Shown: one piece after another, positions 1 to 8,693 of the stretch
How positions within the stretch are numbered: position 1 is the stretch's first letter
How the letters are laid out: each line of letters opens with the position of its first letter
NCBI GenBank assembly: GCA_947424985.1
Contig: CANDYN010000014.1
Span: 1 to 16,229 of the forward strand
Reading direction: 5' to 3'
DNA: 16,229 nucleotides
DNA from: Rickettsiales bacterium
GTDB taxonomy: Bacteria > Pseudomonadota > Alphaproteobacteria > Rickettsiales > Deianiraeaceae
Program-made: the position numbers and the translations under genes
Notes under the pieces: generated by a model
Told to the model about the DNA's origin: nothing
The model's input: the letters and a program-made list of their open reading frames with translations, nothing else
Database searches by the model: none

Positions 1-318
1 GTGGATCCCGACTCTATGCCAAAATCAATTGATGTTCCAACACTTCAAGATAGATATAATGTGAATTCTCGCATGCACTACAAAACTTCCATTCCGGTTG
101 ATAATGCTTATGCGGTTTTGCAAATGCAATATGAGGGATATGTTCCAAATGAGCAATATTTTAAAAATTTAAGTGTAAACAATACTTCTGAGGTTCAGTC
201 GTATGAATATGTTGGCGCAAAGTATCAAAAAACTGAGAAAAAAGATATTTATATGAATGCCGGTGGAATTTCACAATTTGTAAACAAAGTATATGATAAT
301 TTACGAACCAAAGATTAA
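1..318 (+). CDS. 3' end of an unrecognised protein (partial)
   Basis: The reading frame is open from the first base of the window, so the gene very probably begins upstream; the GTG at position 1 need not be its start. The visible 105 residues are soluble-looking, rich in Asn, Tyr and Gln, with no clear membrane segment and no cysteine. I do not recognise a family. A central stretch (roughly residues 27-60, SIPVDNAYAVLQMQYEGYV) looks like a folded domain, and the end (ISQFVNKVYDNL) looks helical. It terminates with TAA inside ybeY, which starts at 293, a 26-nt overlap that implies co-transcription. The usual ybeY partner in proteobacteria is phoH, and this tail does not look like a PhoH P-loop ATPase, although the C-terminus alone cannot exclude every alternative. 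Confidence 0.6.
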   Translation: MDPDSMPKSIDVPTLQDRYNVNSRMHYKTSIPVDNAYAVLQMQYEGYVPNEQYFKNLSVNNTSEVQSYEYVGAKYQKTEKKDIYMNAGGISQFVNKVYDNLRTKD

Positions 319-766
319 TATTAAAAAAACAAAATTAGGATTGTCACAGTTTCTAAAAATTAGTAAGAGTGATGTAATTTTAGCAGTAAAAGAGGTATTT
401 TTACATTTAAATTTTTGCAACAAAAGCGAGATTACGTTTGTATTTTGTGACGATGAGTTTATTCAAAAATATAACTTAGAATATCGAAAAAAAAATAAAC
501 CTACGAATGTTCTATCTTTTCCATCCGATGATTTTGTTAGAAAAGGTGGGTATTTGGGGGATGTTTTAATATCGTTTGAAACAATTGCAAGGGAGGCGCG
601 AGAGCAAGAAAGGGGTGTAAAAAATCATGCAACTCACATGATTGTTCATTCGGTTTTACATCTTTTAGGATATGATCACGAAAAGCTTGATGAGCAAGAA
701 GAAATGGAAGGCTTGGAGATTGATATTTTGGCAAAACTTGGGATAAATAATCCGTATATTATTTAG
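293..766 (+). CDS. ybeY: Endoribonuclease YbeY (16S rRNA 3'-end maturation factor)
   Basis: YbeY is a zinc-dependent single-strand RNase involved in 16S rRNA 3' processing, late 30S quality control and ribosome rescue. The family signature H-x3-H-x5-H is present as H119, H123 and H129 in HMIVHSVLHLLGYDHE, and the conserved NVLSFP segment lies at residues 72-77. The length of 157 aa is normal. The second position of the motif reads VHS rather than the common VHG, a mild change. ATG 293 is the only sensible start: it overlaps the upstream gene by 26 nt and no Shine-Dalgarno sequence is visible. The 3' end overlaps the end of the convergent glycosyltransferase gene by 8 nt. YbeY acts on the same 16S 3' end that carries the anti-Shine-Dalgarno, which is of interest given the missing Shine-Dalgarno sites in this window. 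Confidence 0.95.
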   Translation: MIIYEPKINIKKTKLGLSQFLKISKSDVILAVKEVFLHLNFCNKSEITFVFCDDEFIQKYNLEYRKKNKPTNVLSFPSDDFVRKGGYLGDVLISFETIAREAREQERGVKNHATHMIVHSVLHLLGYDHEKLDEQEEMEGLEIDILAKLGINNPYII

Positions 767-774
767 TTTTTTTT
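744..774 (+). terminator. Possible AT-only intrinsic terminator of ybeY
   Basis: TAAATAAT (744-751) and ATTATTTA (758-765) form a perfect 8-bp stem with a 6-nt loop, followed by one G and eight Ts (767-774). The geometry fits a rho-independent terminator, but the stem has no G:C pair and would be weak. It lies within the last codons of ybeY and overlaps the stop of the convergent gene. Confidence 0.4.
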
Positions 775-1514
775 GCAAGTTTATTTAGCTCATAAAGCTT
801 TGCTTCGGATAAAAAAGAATAAAAAGCATTCAAAAATGATAAAATTATCATGTTTTTTCCGGCAAAAATAAGCCTTTTTAGTATCAGAGTTTTAATTAGA
901 ATTAAAAAAAATATACTAAACATTTTAAGATTTGATGCCTTTTTTCCCGCATCAAACTTTCTTTTTGCTTTCATGCTCGAGTAGAGATTGATTTTTCGTA
1001 CATAATCTTCGATATTTACTGTGCTATAATGGTAAAATTTTACCTTTGATTTAAAGATTGGATATTCGGTCGTTATGGATTCATGCACTGTAATTTTTGG
1101 ATCATAAAAGCTTTTATCTTTTTTGAATAAAACGACTTTATCAAGTCCATCATCGCTTGTGAACGAGTCTATAAAATATTCGGTTAGCTTAACTGAAAGT
1201 GCGATATTTTCATTTTTCTCTACAACGCTTTTGATTTTTTCAAGTGCCTCATCGCTAATTACTTCATCTTGATCGAGCTGTAAAACCCAATTGTTTTGAC
1301 ATAAGTTAAGTGCAAATTGTCTCTGGTCAGCGAAGTTTATAAACTTGTTTTGCATCAGCTTGCAGTCAAATTTTTTGATAATTTCAAGTGTTTTATCTTG
1401 ACTAAATGATTCAACAACTATAATTTCAGAAAACTTTCCAGCAACACATTTTAATGTATTTTCTATTGTTCTTTCTCCGTTGTATGCCAAGATATATACG
1501 CTTGCATTGATCAT
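759..1514 (-). CDS. Family 2 glycosyltransferase, WaaE/KdtX-like (LPS core type)
   Basis: This 251-aa protein has a GT-A fold at its N-terminus: a beta strand and nucleotide-sugar loop (SVYILAYNGERTIENTL, residues 5-21), a VVESFSQDKT element (33-42) where family members usually have VDSxSTDxT, and an acidic LDQDE motif (80-84) expected to bind the metal and sugar nucleotide. HES (144-146) resembles the acceptor-side motif of small LPS-core glucosyltransferases such as WaaE. A hydrophobic segment at about 198-212, followed by basic residues, suggests attachment to the inner membrane. The likely role is adding a sugar to lipopolysaccharide or another surface glycan; donor and acceptor cannot be read from sequence. 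Its ATG overlaps the stop of the upstream antiporter gene (ATGA), so the two are probably co-translated. Confidence 0.8.
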   Translation of the reverse strand: MINASVYILAYNGERTIENTLKCVAGKFSEIIVVESFSQDKTLEIIKKFDCKLMQNKFINFADQRQFALNLCQNNWVLQLDQDEVISDEALEKIKSVVEKNENIALSVKLTEYFIDSFTSDDGLDKVVLFKKDKSFYDPKITVHESITTEYPIFKSKVKFYHYSTVNIEDYVRKINLYSSMKAKRKFDAGKKASNLKMFSIFFLILIKTLILKRLIFAGKNMIILSFLNAFYSFLSEAKLYELNKLAKKTK

Positions 1515-2863
1515 GCTTTCTTAAAATATTTATGATTTACAATAAAGGCTGAAAAAAGTGTAAAAACCAATAACAGCATTGAATAATATGATTTTAAAAT
1601 TACGTCAAAAATTGATACTCCAGCGATGCTTGAGGCGAGTAAAACCTGTGGTGCGTGTGGTAAAAGCCCGTGAATTCCGCAAGAAAAATTATCAACAACA
1701 GCTGCGATATATTCTTTTTTTGCATTAAAGTTAAAAAGATCAAAGATTGAATAAATTAAGCTACCGGAAATTATGATCGCAATTGTATTATTGGCGGTTA
1801 TGGCATTAGTTATTGCGATTATCACAAGTGTTAAAAATATTGGTTTTATGATTGAAGTTTTGCTGCTTTTTGAGACTATTTTTTGAACGAAATTTTTTAC
1901 TAAATCCATTCCGCCTGAATGTATTGTAATCCCGTTTAAAAATGCGATAAATATTATAAAAGTATTCAAATCTGACACGCTTTTAAATCCGTCAATCGTA
2001 AATTTTGAAAGCCCCGGTAGTGTGTTTCCCGATATAAAAATTCCAATTAAGAAACTTAAAATTATTCCGGTTAAAAGCACGAAAATTACGTTAAATCTTG
2101 CAATACCCATGGCAATCACAAGGATATATGGGATAATTAAAATCAGATGATAGTCAATATTTTGTGGGATATGTATATCATTTATCACAATTCCTTGGGT
2201 GATAAAAATTATACAACATATCACAAAACACGGTAAGGCAATTTTAAAATTTTCCTTAAATTTACCAATCAGATCTGCCTTTTGTGTTTGAATCGAAGCT
2301 ATTGTGGTATCCGAAATAAGGGATAAATTATCTCCAAAATATGCTCCACTTATAACTGCTGATGCTCCAAAAATTGGGCTAAAAACACCCATCTGAGCGA
2401 AACTTTGTGCAACGGGTGCCATAATTGCAATTGTTCCAAGGGAAGTTCCAAGTGCGGTTGAAACAGCAGATGATATTAGAAATACACCAAGCAGCATAAA
2501 ATCTTGTGGAATAAAGTTTAAGAAAAATCCGGTTAGAGAGCTGATAGATCCAATCTGGTTTGTAATATTTCCAAATGCGCCAGAAAGTAAAAATATCATA
2601 ATCATTTGGGCAACCCCTCCATCTATCATTATTTCCGAGATTCCATCGAGGCTTTTATTGATAGAATTTCCCTTTGAAATGCCGAAAATGCAAAAGTATA
2701 AAAAAGCAACAATTACAAGGAAAAAAAGCGGGTCTATTTGGGAAAAGGGATTATGTACGCCGGAAATTTGATAAAAAATTCCAAACCCAAGTATCATAAC
2801 AACGAACGAAGCCATGGCTAGAAGGCTTAAAATCGGAGAAAATGTTGATACTCTTGAGTTCAT
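1511..2863 (-). CDS. nhaC: NhaC-family Na+/H+ antiporter
   Basis: A polytopic inner-membrane protein with about 11-12 hydrophobic segments. It carries motifs typical of the NhaC family: GTSLGTIAIMAP (about residues 139-150) and GAYFGDNLSLISDTT (about 173-187), where family members usually have GAYFGDxxSPLSDTT. A further conserved-looking patch, NAITANNTIAIIISG, lies in the C-terminal half. Expected function is electrogenic or electroneutral exchange of Na+ for H+; some relatives exchange malate/lactate, so the substrate is uncertain. I chose ATG 2863 (MNSRVSTF, 450 aa); an in-frame TTG at 2872 would add three residues without better support. The stop overlaps the glycosyltransferase start by 4 nt. 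The gene diverges from dnaE across a short gap of about 100 bp. Confidence 0.85.
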   Translation of the reverse strand: MNSRVSTFSPILSLLAMASFVVMILGFGIFYQISGVHNPFSQIDPLFFLVIVAFLYFCIFGISKGNSINKSLDGISEIMIDGGVAQMIMIFLLSGAFGNITNQIGSISSLTGFFLNFIPQDFMLLGVFLISSAVSTALGTSLGTIAIMAPVAQSFAQMGVFSPIFGASAVISGAYFGDNLSLISDTTIASIQTQKADLIGKFKENFKIALPCFVICCIIFITQGIVINDIHIPQNIDYHLILIIPYILVIAMGIARFNVIFVLLTGIILSFLIGIFISGNTLPGLSKFTIDGFKSVSDLNTFIIFIAFLNGITIHSGGMDLVKNFVQKIVSKSSKTSIIKPIFLTLVIIAITNAITANNTIAIIISGSLIYSIFDLFNFNAKKEYIAAVVDNFSCGIHGLLPHAPQVLLASSIAGVSIFDVILKSYYSMLLLVFTLFSAFIVNHKYFKKA

Positions 2864-2921
2864 ATTTATCAAGTTTTGGAAAAAAATGCGATATATTTTG
2901 TAAAAGTCAATATATTTTTTC

Positions 2922-2949
2922 TTGACTTATAAATTCTGAGTTTTAACCT
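2922..2949 (+). promoter_or_regulatory. Possible dnaE promoter
   Basis: TTGACT at 2922-2927 matches a -35 box in five of six positions, and TAACCT at 2944-2949 is a poor -10 box after a 16-bp spacer. Transcription would start near 2956, downstream of the TTG at 2949, which supports ATG 2967 as the dnaE start. The same gap holds GTCAA (2906-2910) facing TTGAC (2922-2926), which could also serve the divergent nhaC gene. The weak -10 box keeps confidence low. Confidence 0.3.
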
Positions 2950-2966
2950 TGAAAAAAGCTTGTAAA

Positions 2967-5900
2967 ATGTTCATACATCTTCGTTGTAAAACAGAATTTT
3001 CAATTTTAAACAGCACTATAACTGTTGACGGATTGAAAAAATTCGCCAAAAGCTGTAACACGAAAGCGATTGGAATGATGGATGACTTTTCTATGTCAGG
3101 TGCGCTTTATTTTTCATCAAATCTTGAGAAAGAAGGTGTAAAGCCAATTCTGGGTTTGAGCATGGCTATTCTTGATGACGAAAGATGGCTTTCGGATATT
3201 GAGCAAAAGCTTCCAAAGCTTGGGTTTTTGGCTATGTCAAAGCTTGGGTATCAAAATCTGCTTAAAATGCTTGCCAAAGCTGAGTTTTCCGAGCAAAAAA
3301 GTCAAAATGAAGAATTTTATCTTAAGACGCAGGATTTTAAAGAATTAAATTTACAAGATGTAATTTGTATTAGTGGTGGATATTTTGGACCGATTTCAAG
3401 ATATTTCTTGGGTAACGAAGAAGAAAAGGCAAATATAGTTTGTGAGAAGCTTTTATCGCTTTTTGGAGATAAATTTTATATTGAACTTACAAGACATGGA
3501 AGGGAACGTGAGTTTGACGCTGAAAATTTTGCAATTGATCTAGCTTTAAAGCACAATATAGGACTTGTTGCAACAAATGATCCACATTTTATTAAAAAGG
3601 AAAATTTTTATTCATACGATGTTTTAACTTGTATTTCAAGCGGTAGATATGTTCAGGAAAAAAATAGGATAAAATTAAACGAAAATTATTACTTAAAAAC
3701 CGAAGAGGAAATGATTGAGCTTTTTTCTGATATTCCTGAGGCGATAGCAAATACGGTTGAAATTGCAAAAAGGTGTAATTTCTTTTTGAAGGGTGGAAAT
3801 CCTATGTTACCGGCGTTTTGTGATAATGGAGAAAACGAAAACGATGTATTGAAAAAGATTGCAAAAGATGGATTAATAGAGCGTTTGCTTGAGTGTGAAA
3901 TTCCTGAAAGTGAGAAAAAAATATATCATGATAGGCTTGATTTTGAAGCCGAAGTAATAACGAAAATGGGTTTTGCGGGGTATTTTTTAATAGTTTCCGA
4001 CTTTATTGTTTGGGCAAAGAAAAACAATATTCCGGTTGGACCTGGAAGAGGTTCGGGCGCTGGATCGATAATTGCTTGGGCGTGTAAAATTACAAACCTT
4101 GATCCGATAAAATATGGGTTACTTTTTGAAAGATTTTTAAATCCTGAGCGTGTTTCAATGCCGGATTTTGATATCGATTTTTGTCAAACTAAGCGCGAAC
4201 AAGTGATAAATTATGTCAAGGAAAAATACGGAAAATCTCGCGTTGCAAGCATTATTACCTTTGGAAAGTTACAAGCAAAAGCGGTATTAAAAGACGTTGG
4301 AAGAGTTTTGCAAATGTCCTATGCTCACGTTGATTCGGTTTGTAAAATGATTCCATTTTCTCCGCTTGAGCCAATAACGATCGAGAAAGCAATACAAATG
4401 GATCAAAATTTACAAAAGGAAATGGAGCAAGATCCTGAGGTTCAAAATTTAATAAGAATTGCGATGGAGCTTGAAGGGCTTAATCGACATACCTCAACTC
4501 ATGCTGCCGGAATTATTATAGGGGCAGTAGATTTAATCGAGATTGCGCCTATGAAAAAGGACGAAAACTCCGATCTTCCGGTGCTTGGATTTAATATGAA
4601 AGACGCGGAAAAAATGGGACTTTTAAAGTTTGATTTTTTGGGTTTGAAGACTTTGACTGTAATTCAGCAGGCCTGTGAACTTGCTGAAAAATTTGATAAA
4701 AAGCCGATAGATATTGATAAAATTTCCATTCATGATGAGAAAACTTTTAAATTGCTTCAAAGTTCAAAACTAAAAGGAATATTTCAACTCGAGGCCGCAA
4801 TTCCAAGGCAGACACTTGAGAATATCAAAACTGATAGGATTGAAGATCTGATTGCGATAACTTCGCTTAATCGTCCGGGGCCAATGGAATTTATTCCGGA
4901 TTATGTGCGTCGAAAAACAGGGCAGGAGCAGGTTTCATACCCGCATGAACTTTTAAAGTCTGTGCTTTCGGAGACTTTTGGAATTATCATTTACCAGGAA
5001 CAGGTAATGGAGGTTGCAAAGGTTTTGGCTGGATATACTCTTGGTGAGGCGGATTTACTTCGTCGAGCAATGGGTAAAAAAATCAAGGAGGAAATGGATC
5101 AACAAAGAGCAGTCTTTGTTGATGGGGCAAAAAAAACACATGATATAGAAAAAAGCGTAGCATCTGAAATCTTCGATTTGGTTGAAAAATTTGCGGGATA
5201 TGGATTTAACAAATCGCACGCAGCTGCTTATTCTTTAATTTCTTATCAAACTGCATATTTAAAAGCAAATTATACAATTGAATTTTTCGTTGCCAACTTA
5301 AATCTTGATATAAATAATACTGATAAAATAAACGAATTTATAAGTGATGCACGGAATTTTGATATTAAAATTGTTCTTCCAAATGTCAATATTTCAGGTG
5401 GATATTTTGAGATTTCACAAGACAGAAAGTCGATTATTTATGGGCTTGGTGCATTAAAATCAGTTGGAATTGGCTCAGCCTTGGAAATTGCAAAAATTAG
5501 GGCGGAGCAGGGCGATTTTCGTGATGTTTTTGATTTTGCAAAAAAAGTTGGACATAGGATTTGTAATAAAGGCCAAGTTGAGAGCTTGATTTGTTCGGGA
5601 TCTTTTGATGATTTACATAAAAATAGAAAGCAACTTTTTGATTCAGTCGATGTAATTACAAAATTTGCATCAGATCTATCAAAGTCAGATCAAAGCGACA
5701 GCATGAGCCTCTTTAGTGATGATGTAATGGAGATTAAGTTGCCTGAACTTAAAAATACCCCAAAAGATTATACTGAAATTGAAAAATTGCAGTTTGAAAT
5801 GGAGTGTATAGGGTTTTATTTGTCCTCACATCCACTTTCGCAGTATCCAAGAATCGTTGAGAATAAAGGCATAACAAAATCATCTCAGTTACAAGATTTA

Positions 5901-6554
5901 CTTGAGAAAAAACAAACAATTAAGATGGCTGGAGTTGTAACGAAAGTTGTACAGCGCTTTAGAAAGGGTGGGAGATTTTGCTTTATGAGTTTATCTGATC
6001 TTGAAGGAATTGTTGAAATTGCGATTTTCAATTCTGATATGATTATGGAAAACAAAGATTTGATTGTTGAAGGAAAACTTATTTATGTTGACGTAAGTGC
6101 TATACGCGATGAATCAGGACTTCGTTTAATTGGAAATGAGATAAAATCTGTTATAGATGCAAATTCAAGACTCGAAATTGAAGAAAAAACGAGCAAGAAA
6201 GTAGCTGAAAAAGAACAAGCTCAAATATCAAATCATTATCAAAAAATTGCACAAAGTGAAAATAAAGTAATAATAAAAGAAAAAGTAGAGATCAAGGCTG
6301 AGATTAAGAAAATTGAAGATAAAGCTAATAATGAATTTCAAATTTTACCAAAAGAAGTAAAAAAAGAATCTCTTGTTGGCTTAGACTCTATATGTATTAA
6401 AATAGATGGTAAGCTTGAGTTGAAAAGTTTAATAAAAACTCTTAAGAAATTAGAGTCAAAGGAGGGACAAAAAGTTGCAATAAACTTCATGAATATGTTG
6501 ATAAAATTGCGCAAGAAATATGATATATCTGGCTTAAATTTAGAAAAAGTATGA
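2967..6554 (+). CDS. dnaE: DNA polymerase III subunit alpha (replicative polymerase)
   Basis: The catalytic subunit of the replicative polymerase, 1195 aa from ATG 2967. An in-frame TTG at 2949 is possible, but the conserved beginning FIHLRCKTEFSILNSTI follows this ATG directly. Order: N-terminal PHP domain (about 1-280), palm with PGRGSGAGS (from residue 359) and catalytic MPDFDIDF (D400, D402), third catalytic Asp in KFDFLGLKTL (D556), fingers, tandem HhH near FAGYGFNKSHAAAYS, and an OB fold (IKMAGVVTKVVQRF through IVEIAIFNSDMI). Residues about 1072-1136 form a Lys/Glu-rich linker, followed by a C-terminal domain of about 60 residues in the tau-binding region that looks divergent. The stop overlaps hscB as ATGA. 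This is DnaE1-type, not PolC. Identification is secure. Confidence 0.98.
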   Translation: MFIHLRCKTEFSILNSTITVDGLKKFAKSCNTKAIGMMDDFSMSGALYFSSNLEKEGVKPILGLSMAILDDERWLSDIEQKLPKLGFLAMSKLGYQNLLKMLAKAEFSEQKSQNEEFYLKTQDFKELNLQDVICISGGYFGPISRYFLGNEEEKANIVCEKLLSLFGDKFYIELTRHGREREFDAENFAIDLALKHNIGLVATNDPHFIKKENFYSYDVLTCISSGRYVQEKNRIKLNENYYLKTEEEMIELFSDIPEAIANTVEIAKRCNFFLKGGNPMLPAFCDNGENENDVLKKIAKDGLIERLLECEIPESEKKIYHDRLDFEAEVITKMGFAGYFLIVSDFIVWAKKNNIPVGPGRGSGAGSIIAWACKITNLDPIKYGLLFERFLNPERVSMPDFDIDFCQTKREQVINYVKEKYGKSRVASIITFGKLQAKAVLKDVGRVLQMSYAHVDSVCKMIPFSPLEPITIEKAIQMDQNLQKEMEQDPEVQNLIRIAMELEGLNRHTSTHAAGIIIGAVDLIEIAPMKKDENSDLPVLGFNMKDAEKMGLLKFDFLGLKTLTVIQQACELAEKFDKKPIDIDKISIHDEKTFKLLQSSKLKGIFQLEAAIPRQTLENIKTDRIEDLIAITSLNRPGPMEFIPDYVRRKTGQEQVSYPHELLKSVLSETFGIIIYQEQVMEVAKVLAGYTLGEADLLRRAMGKKIKEEMDQQRAVFVDGAKKTHDIEKSVASEIFDLVEKFAGYGFNKSHAAAYSLISYQTAYLKANYTIEFFVANLNLDINNTDKINEFISDARNFDIKIVLPNVNISGGYFEISQDRKSIIYGLGALKSVGIGSALEIAKIRAEQGDFRDVFDFAKKVGHRICNKGQVESLICSGSFDDLHKNRKQLFDSVDVITKFASDLSKSDQSDSMSLFSDDVMEIKLPELKNTPKDYTEIEKLQFEMECIGFYLSSHPLSQYPRIVENKGITKSSQLQDLLEKKQTIKMAGVVTKVVQRFRKGGRFCFMSLSDLEGIVEIAIFNSDMIMENKDLIVEGKLIYVDVSAIRDESGLRLIGNEIKSVIDANSRLEIEEKTSKKVAEKEQAQISNHYQKIAQSENKVIIKEKVEIKAEIKKIEDKANNEFQILPKEVKKESLVGLDSICIKIDGKLELKSLIKTLKKLESKEGQKVAINFMNMLIKLRKKYDISGLNLEKV

Positions 6555-7024
6555 ATCCGTTTGAAGTTTTTAAATACGAAGAAAAATATGATATAAGCAG
6601 GGAAAAGCTTGAAGTGGATTATATTGCTTTAATTTCAAGAAATCACCCGGATAATTTTCCTGATGATAAAAGACAAGGTCTCATTGCAACAGCATTTTCT
6701 ATGAAAATAAATGACTCATATCGGATTTTAAAGGATGATATTTTACGTGCAAAGTTTATGCTGTCAAAAGCCGGATTTATTTTTGAGGGTGATAAAAAAA
6801 ATATCAATCCTGATCCTGATTTTTTGGAATATATAATGGATTTGAACGAGGAATTGATTAAAAATGCAAGTCAAACTTTAAACAAAATTACTGATGAACT
6901 TGGGCAAAAAAAACAAGAAATATTGGAATTTTTTGCAGCAAATGATCTGGAAAATGCCGCAAAAGCATTATTGAAAATTATATATTTTGATGGAATAATT
7001 AAGCATAGTTTGGTTTTAAAATGA
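6551..7024 (+). CDS. hscB: Fe-S cluster co-chaperone HscB (Hsc20)
   Basis: A 157-aa J-domain protein with the essential HPD tripeptide at residues 32-34 (NHPDNF) in an N-terminal J domain that starts FEVFKYEEKYDIS. A helical C-terminal half (about 85-155) corresponds to the HSCB_C domain that binds the scaffold IscU. HscB stimulates the ATPase of HscA and delivers IscU-bound [2Fe-2S] clusters. In most proteobacteria it sits in the isc operon beside hscA and fdx; here it follows dnaE with a 4-nt ATGA overlap and runs into proC with another, so its expression is tied to neighbours unrelated in function. No Shine-Dalgarno is obvious, which fits termination-reinitiation. Length and motif order are normal. 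Confidence 0.93.
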   Translation: MNPFEVFKYEEKYDISREKLEVDYIALISRNHPDNFPDDKRQGLIATAFSMKINDSYRILKDDILRAKFMLSKAGFIFEGDKKNINPDPDFLEYIMDLNEELIKNASQTLNKITDELGQKKQEILEFFAANDLENAAKALLKIIYFDGIIKHSLVLK

Positions 7025-7791
7025 ATATATTGCAGATTGGATGTGGAAATATGGGGCGTGCTGTATTTGAAAATTATAACAGTTTTTACAAAGATATTAC
7101 GATTCTCGAAACTAAAGAAATTGATGTTAGTGTAAGATTGGTGTTGAGTTTTGATGAAATATACGGGGAAAAATTTGACATAATAATAATTGCAGTAAAG
7201 CCTCAGGGTTTTGAATCAATTGCGAAACAAATCGATGGATTATGCCATGAAAAAACAAAGATAATATCGATAATGGCAGCTATTCCACTTTCAAAATTGA
7301 ATAGTATGATCTTAAAAACAAAGATATTTGCAAGAGTTATGCCAAATTTGGGAATTTCAAATGGGGCAGGGGTATCTTTGCTGTTAAATCCAAGTAATAA
7401 CGAGGAAATATCAGATTTTTGTGAAAAAACTTTTGCTTCTGGTGGAAATATTTTGCTTACAGTGAAATATGATAACGAGCTTGACAGGATAACACCTTTA
7501 ACCGGTTCCGGAATGGCTTATTTTTTGCTTTTTGCAGATATTTTTAAATTGTACGCGGAAAAGGAATTGAAAATTAGTGAAAAAACTTCCGGTTTGATAT
7601 TGGAAAATATATTAAAATCAAGTCAGAGTTTGATAAAATCTGGTGATTTTCGCTCTGGAGTTGACAAAATTTCAAGCAAAGGCGGGATAACAATTGCGGC
7701 ATGTGAAGCATTAAAAGTGCATCTTGAAAATGCGGTAAAATCTGCAATGGAAGCTGGATTTGAAAGGGCTAAAGAAATTTCGGAGAGTTAA
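7021..7791 (+). CDS. proC: Pyrroline-5-carboxylate reductase
   Basis: ProC reduces 1-pyrroline-5-carboxylate to L-proline with NAD(P)H. The 256-aa protein has the Rossmann motif GCGNMG (residues 7-12), AVKPQ (58-62), RVMPN (105-109) and the substrate-site segment TGSGMAY (161-167). The usual SPGGTT signature near the C-terminus reads SKGGIT here (219-224), a relaxed variant that keeps the Gly pair. ATG 7021 overlaps the hscB stop (ATGA), making it the last gene of the dnaE-hscB-proC unit. Its TAA stop lies in the palindrome TTAA (7788-7791), which also gives the stop of convergent dapA. Presence of proC means the organism can probably finish proline synthesis or recycle P5C from arginine/ornithine, which is uncommon in highly reduced Rickettsiales. 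Confidence 0.94.
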   Translation: MNILQIGCGNMGRAVFENYNSFYKDITILETKEIDVSVRLVLSFDEIYGEKFDIIIIAVKPQGFESIAKQIDGLCHEKTKIISIMAAIPLSKLNSMILKTKIFARVMPNLGISNGAGVSLLLNPSNNEEISDFCEKTFASGGNILLTVKYDNELDRITPLTGSGMAYFLLFADIFKLYAEKELKISEKTSGLILENILKSSQSLIKSGDFRSGVDKISSKGGITIAACEALKVHLENAVKSAMEAGFERAKEISES

Positions 7792-8681
7792 ATCAATTTA
7801 AGTTTTTTCATTTCGCTTTCAACTTTTTCTTCGCCTTCTTTTGATAATCTTGCAAGAGGAAGTCTTATTTCGTTCTCGCAAAAACCAAGTTTTGACATGG
7901 CAAATTTTACCGGTGCAGGATTTGTTTCACAAAACATTATTTGGCAAATTCTGTTATATTTATCTTGATATTTTTTTGCCTCCATGAAATTTTGAGCTAT
8001 TGCAAATCTTGTCATCTCTCCAATTTCTTTTGGTAAAAAGTTTGATGCAACTGATACCAATCCGGTTCCACCCATTGCGATAAAGCCAACTGCGGTTGCA
8101 TCATCTCCGCAAAAAATAGAGAATTTATCAAGTGGAATTTTGGATTCTATCATTTTTGCGCGCAAGTCAGCAACTCTTTCAAGAAGACCTGTGGCATCTT
8201 TTATTGCTACAATATTTTTATGTTCTTTTATGAGGCGGATCGTTGTGTCTTCTAAAATATCCGTGATTGTTCTGCTTGGAACATTGTATAGCATTATATC
8301 AAGTTTTGTTGATTTTGCAAGTTCTGAAAAATGTAAAAAAAGTCCTTCTTGATTTGGCTTGTTGTAGTATGGTGCTACTGCCAAAATTCCATCAATGCCT
8401 ATTCTTTCACAAATTTTTGCTTTCTCTATAACTTCTTTCGTATTATTTCCACCGACTCCGGCTATAACTTTTATTTTATTTTTGCAAAGATTGTAAACGG
8501 TTTCTACAACCATCTCATACTCATCTTTTGAAAATGTCGCAATTTCTCCGGTCGTTCCGCAGGGGAATATTGCATCGATTTTATTTTCAAGCTGGTGATT
8601 TACTATTTTTTCAAGAGCTTTTATATCAATTTCTCCATTTTTCATGGGTGTGATTATTGCCGTTCCTACTCCAGAAAACAT
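7788..8681 (-). CDS. dapA: 4-hydroxy-tetrahydrodipicolinate synthase
   Basis: DapA condenses pyruvate with aspartate semialdehyde, the first committed step to diaminopimelate and lysine. Class I aldolase landmarks are all present in the 297-aa TIM barrel: CGTTGE (41-46), YYNKP (105-109), YNVPSRT (132-138) with catalytic Tyr132 and the substrate-binding Arg137, and the Schiff-base Lys161 in AIKDATG. It is the third gene behind the barrel protein and the DsbA-like gene. The 12-nt gap after the DsbA stop is TTTTTTAATATT, the same layout as the spacers in the ribosomal cluster. No Shine-Dalgarno is present. The enzyme supplies meso-DAP for peptidoglycan and/or lysine, so a cell wall is likely. 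Identification is secure. Confidence 0.96.
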   Translation of the reverse strand: MFSGVGTAIITPMKNGEIDIKALEKIVNHQLENKIDAIFPCGTTGEIATFSKDEYEMVVETVYNLCKNKIKVIAGVGGNNTKEVIEKAKICERIGIDGILAVAPYYNKPNQEGLFLHFSELAKSTKLDIMLYNVPSRTITDILEDTTIRLIKEHKNIVAIKDATGLLERVADLRAKMIESKIPLDKFSIFCGDDATAVGFIAMGGTGLVSVASNFLPKEIGEMTRFAIAQNFMEAKKYQDKYNRICQIMFCETNPAPVKFAMSKLGFCENEIRLPLARLSKEGEEKVESEMKKLKLI

Positions 8682-8693
8682 AATATTAAAAAA

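Noticed and set aside
2949..2966. TTG start for DnaE six codons upstream
   Set aside because: Conserved DnaE sequence begins right after ATG 2967, and the predicted transcription start lies downstream of the TTG.
8140..8352. Open frames on the + strand within dapA (8140-8352, 8349-8531, 8595-8819)
   Set aside because: They lie opposite DapA's conserved catalytic regions and show low-complexity, hydrophobic antisense composition.
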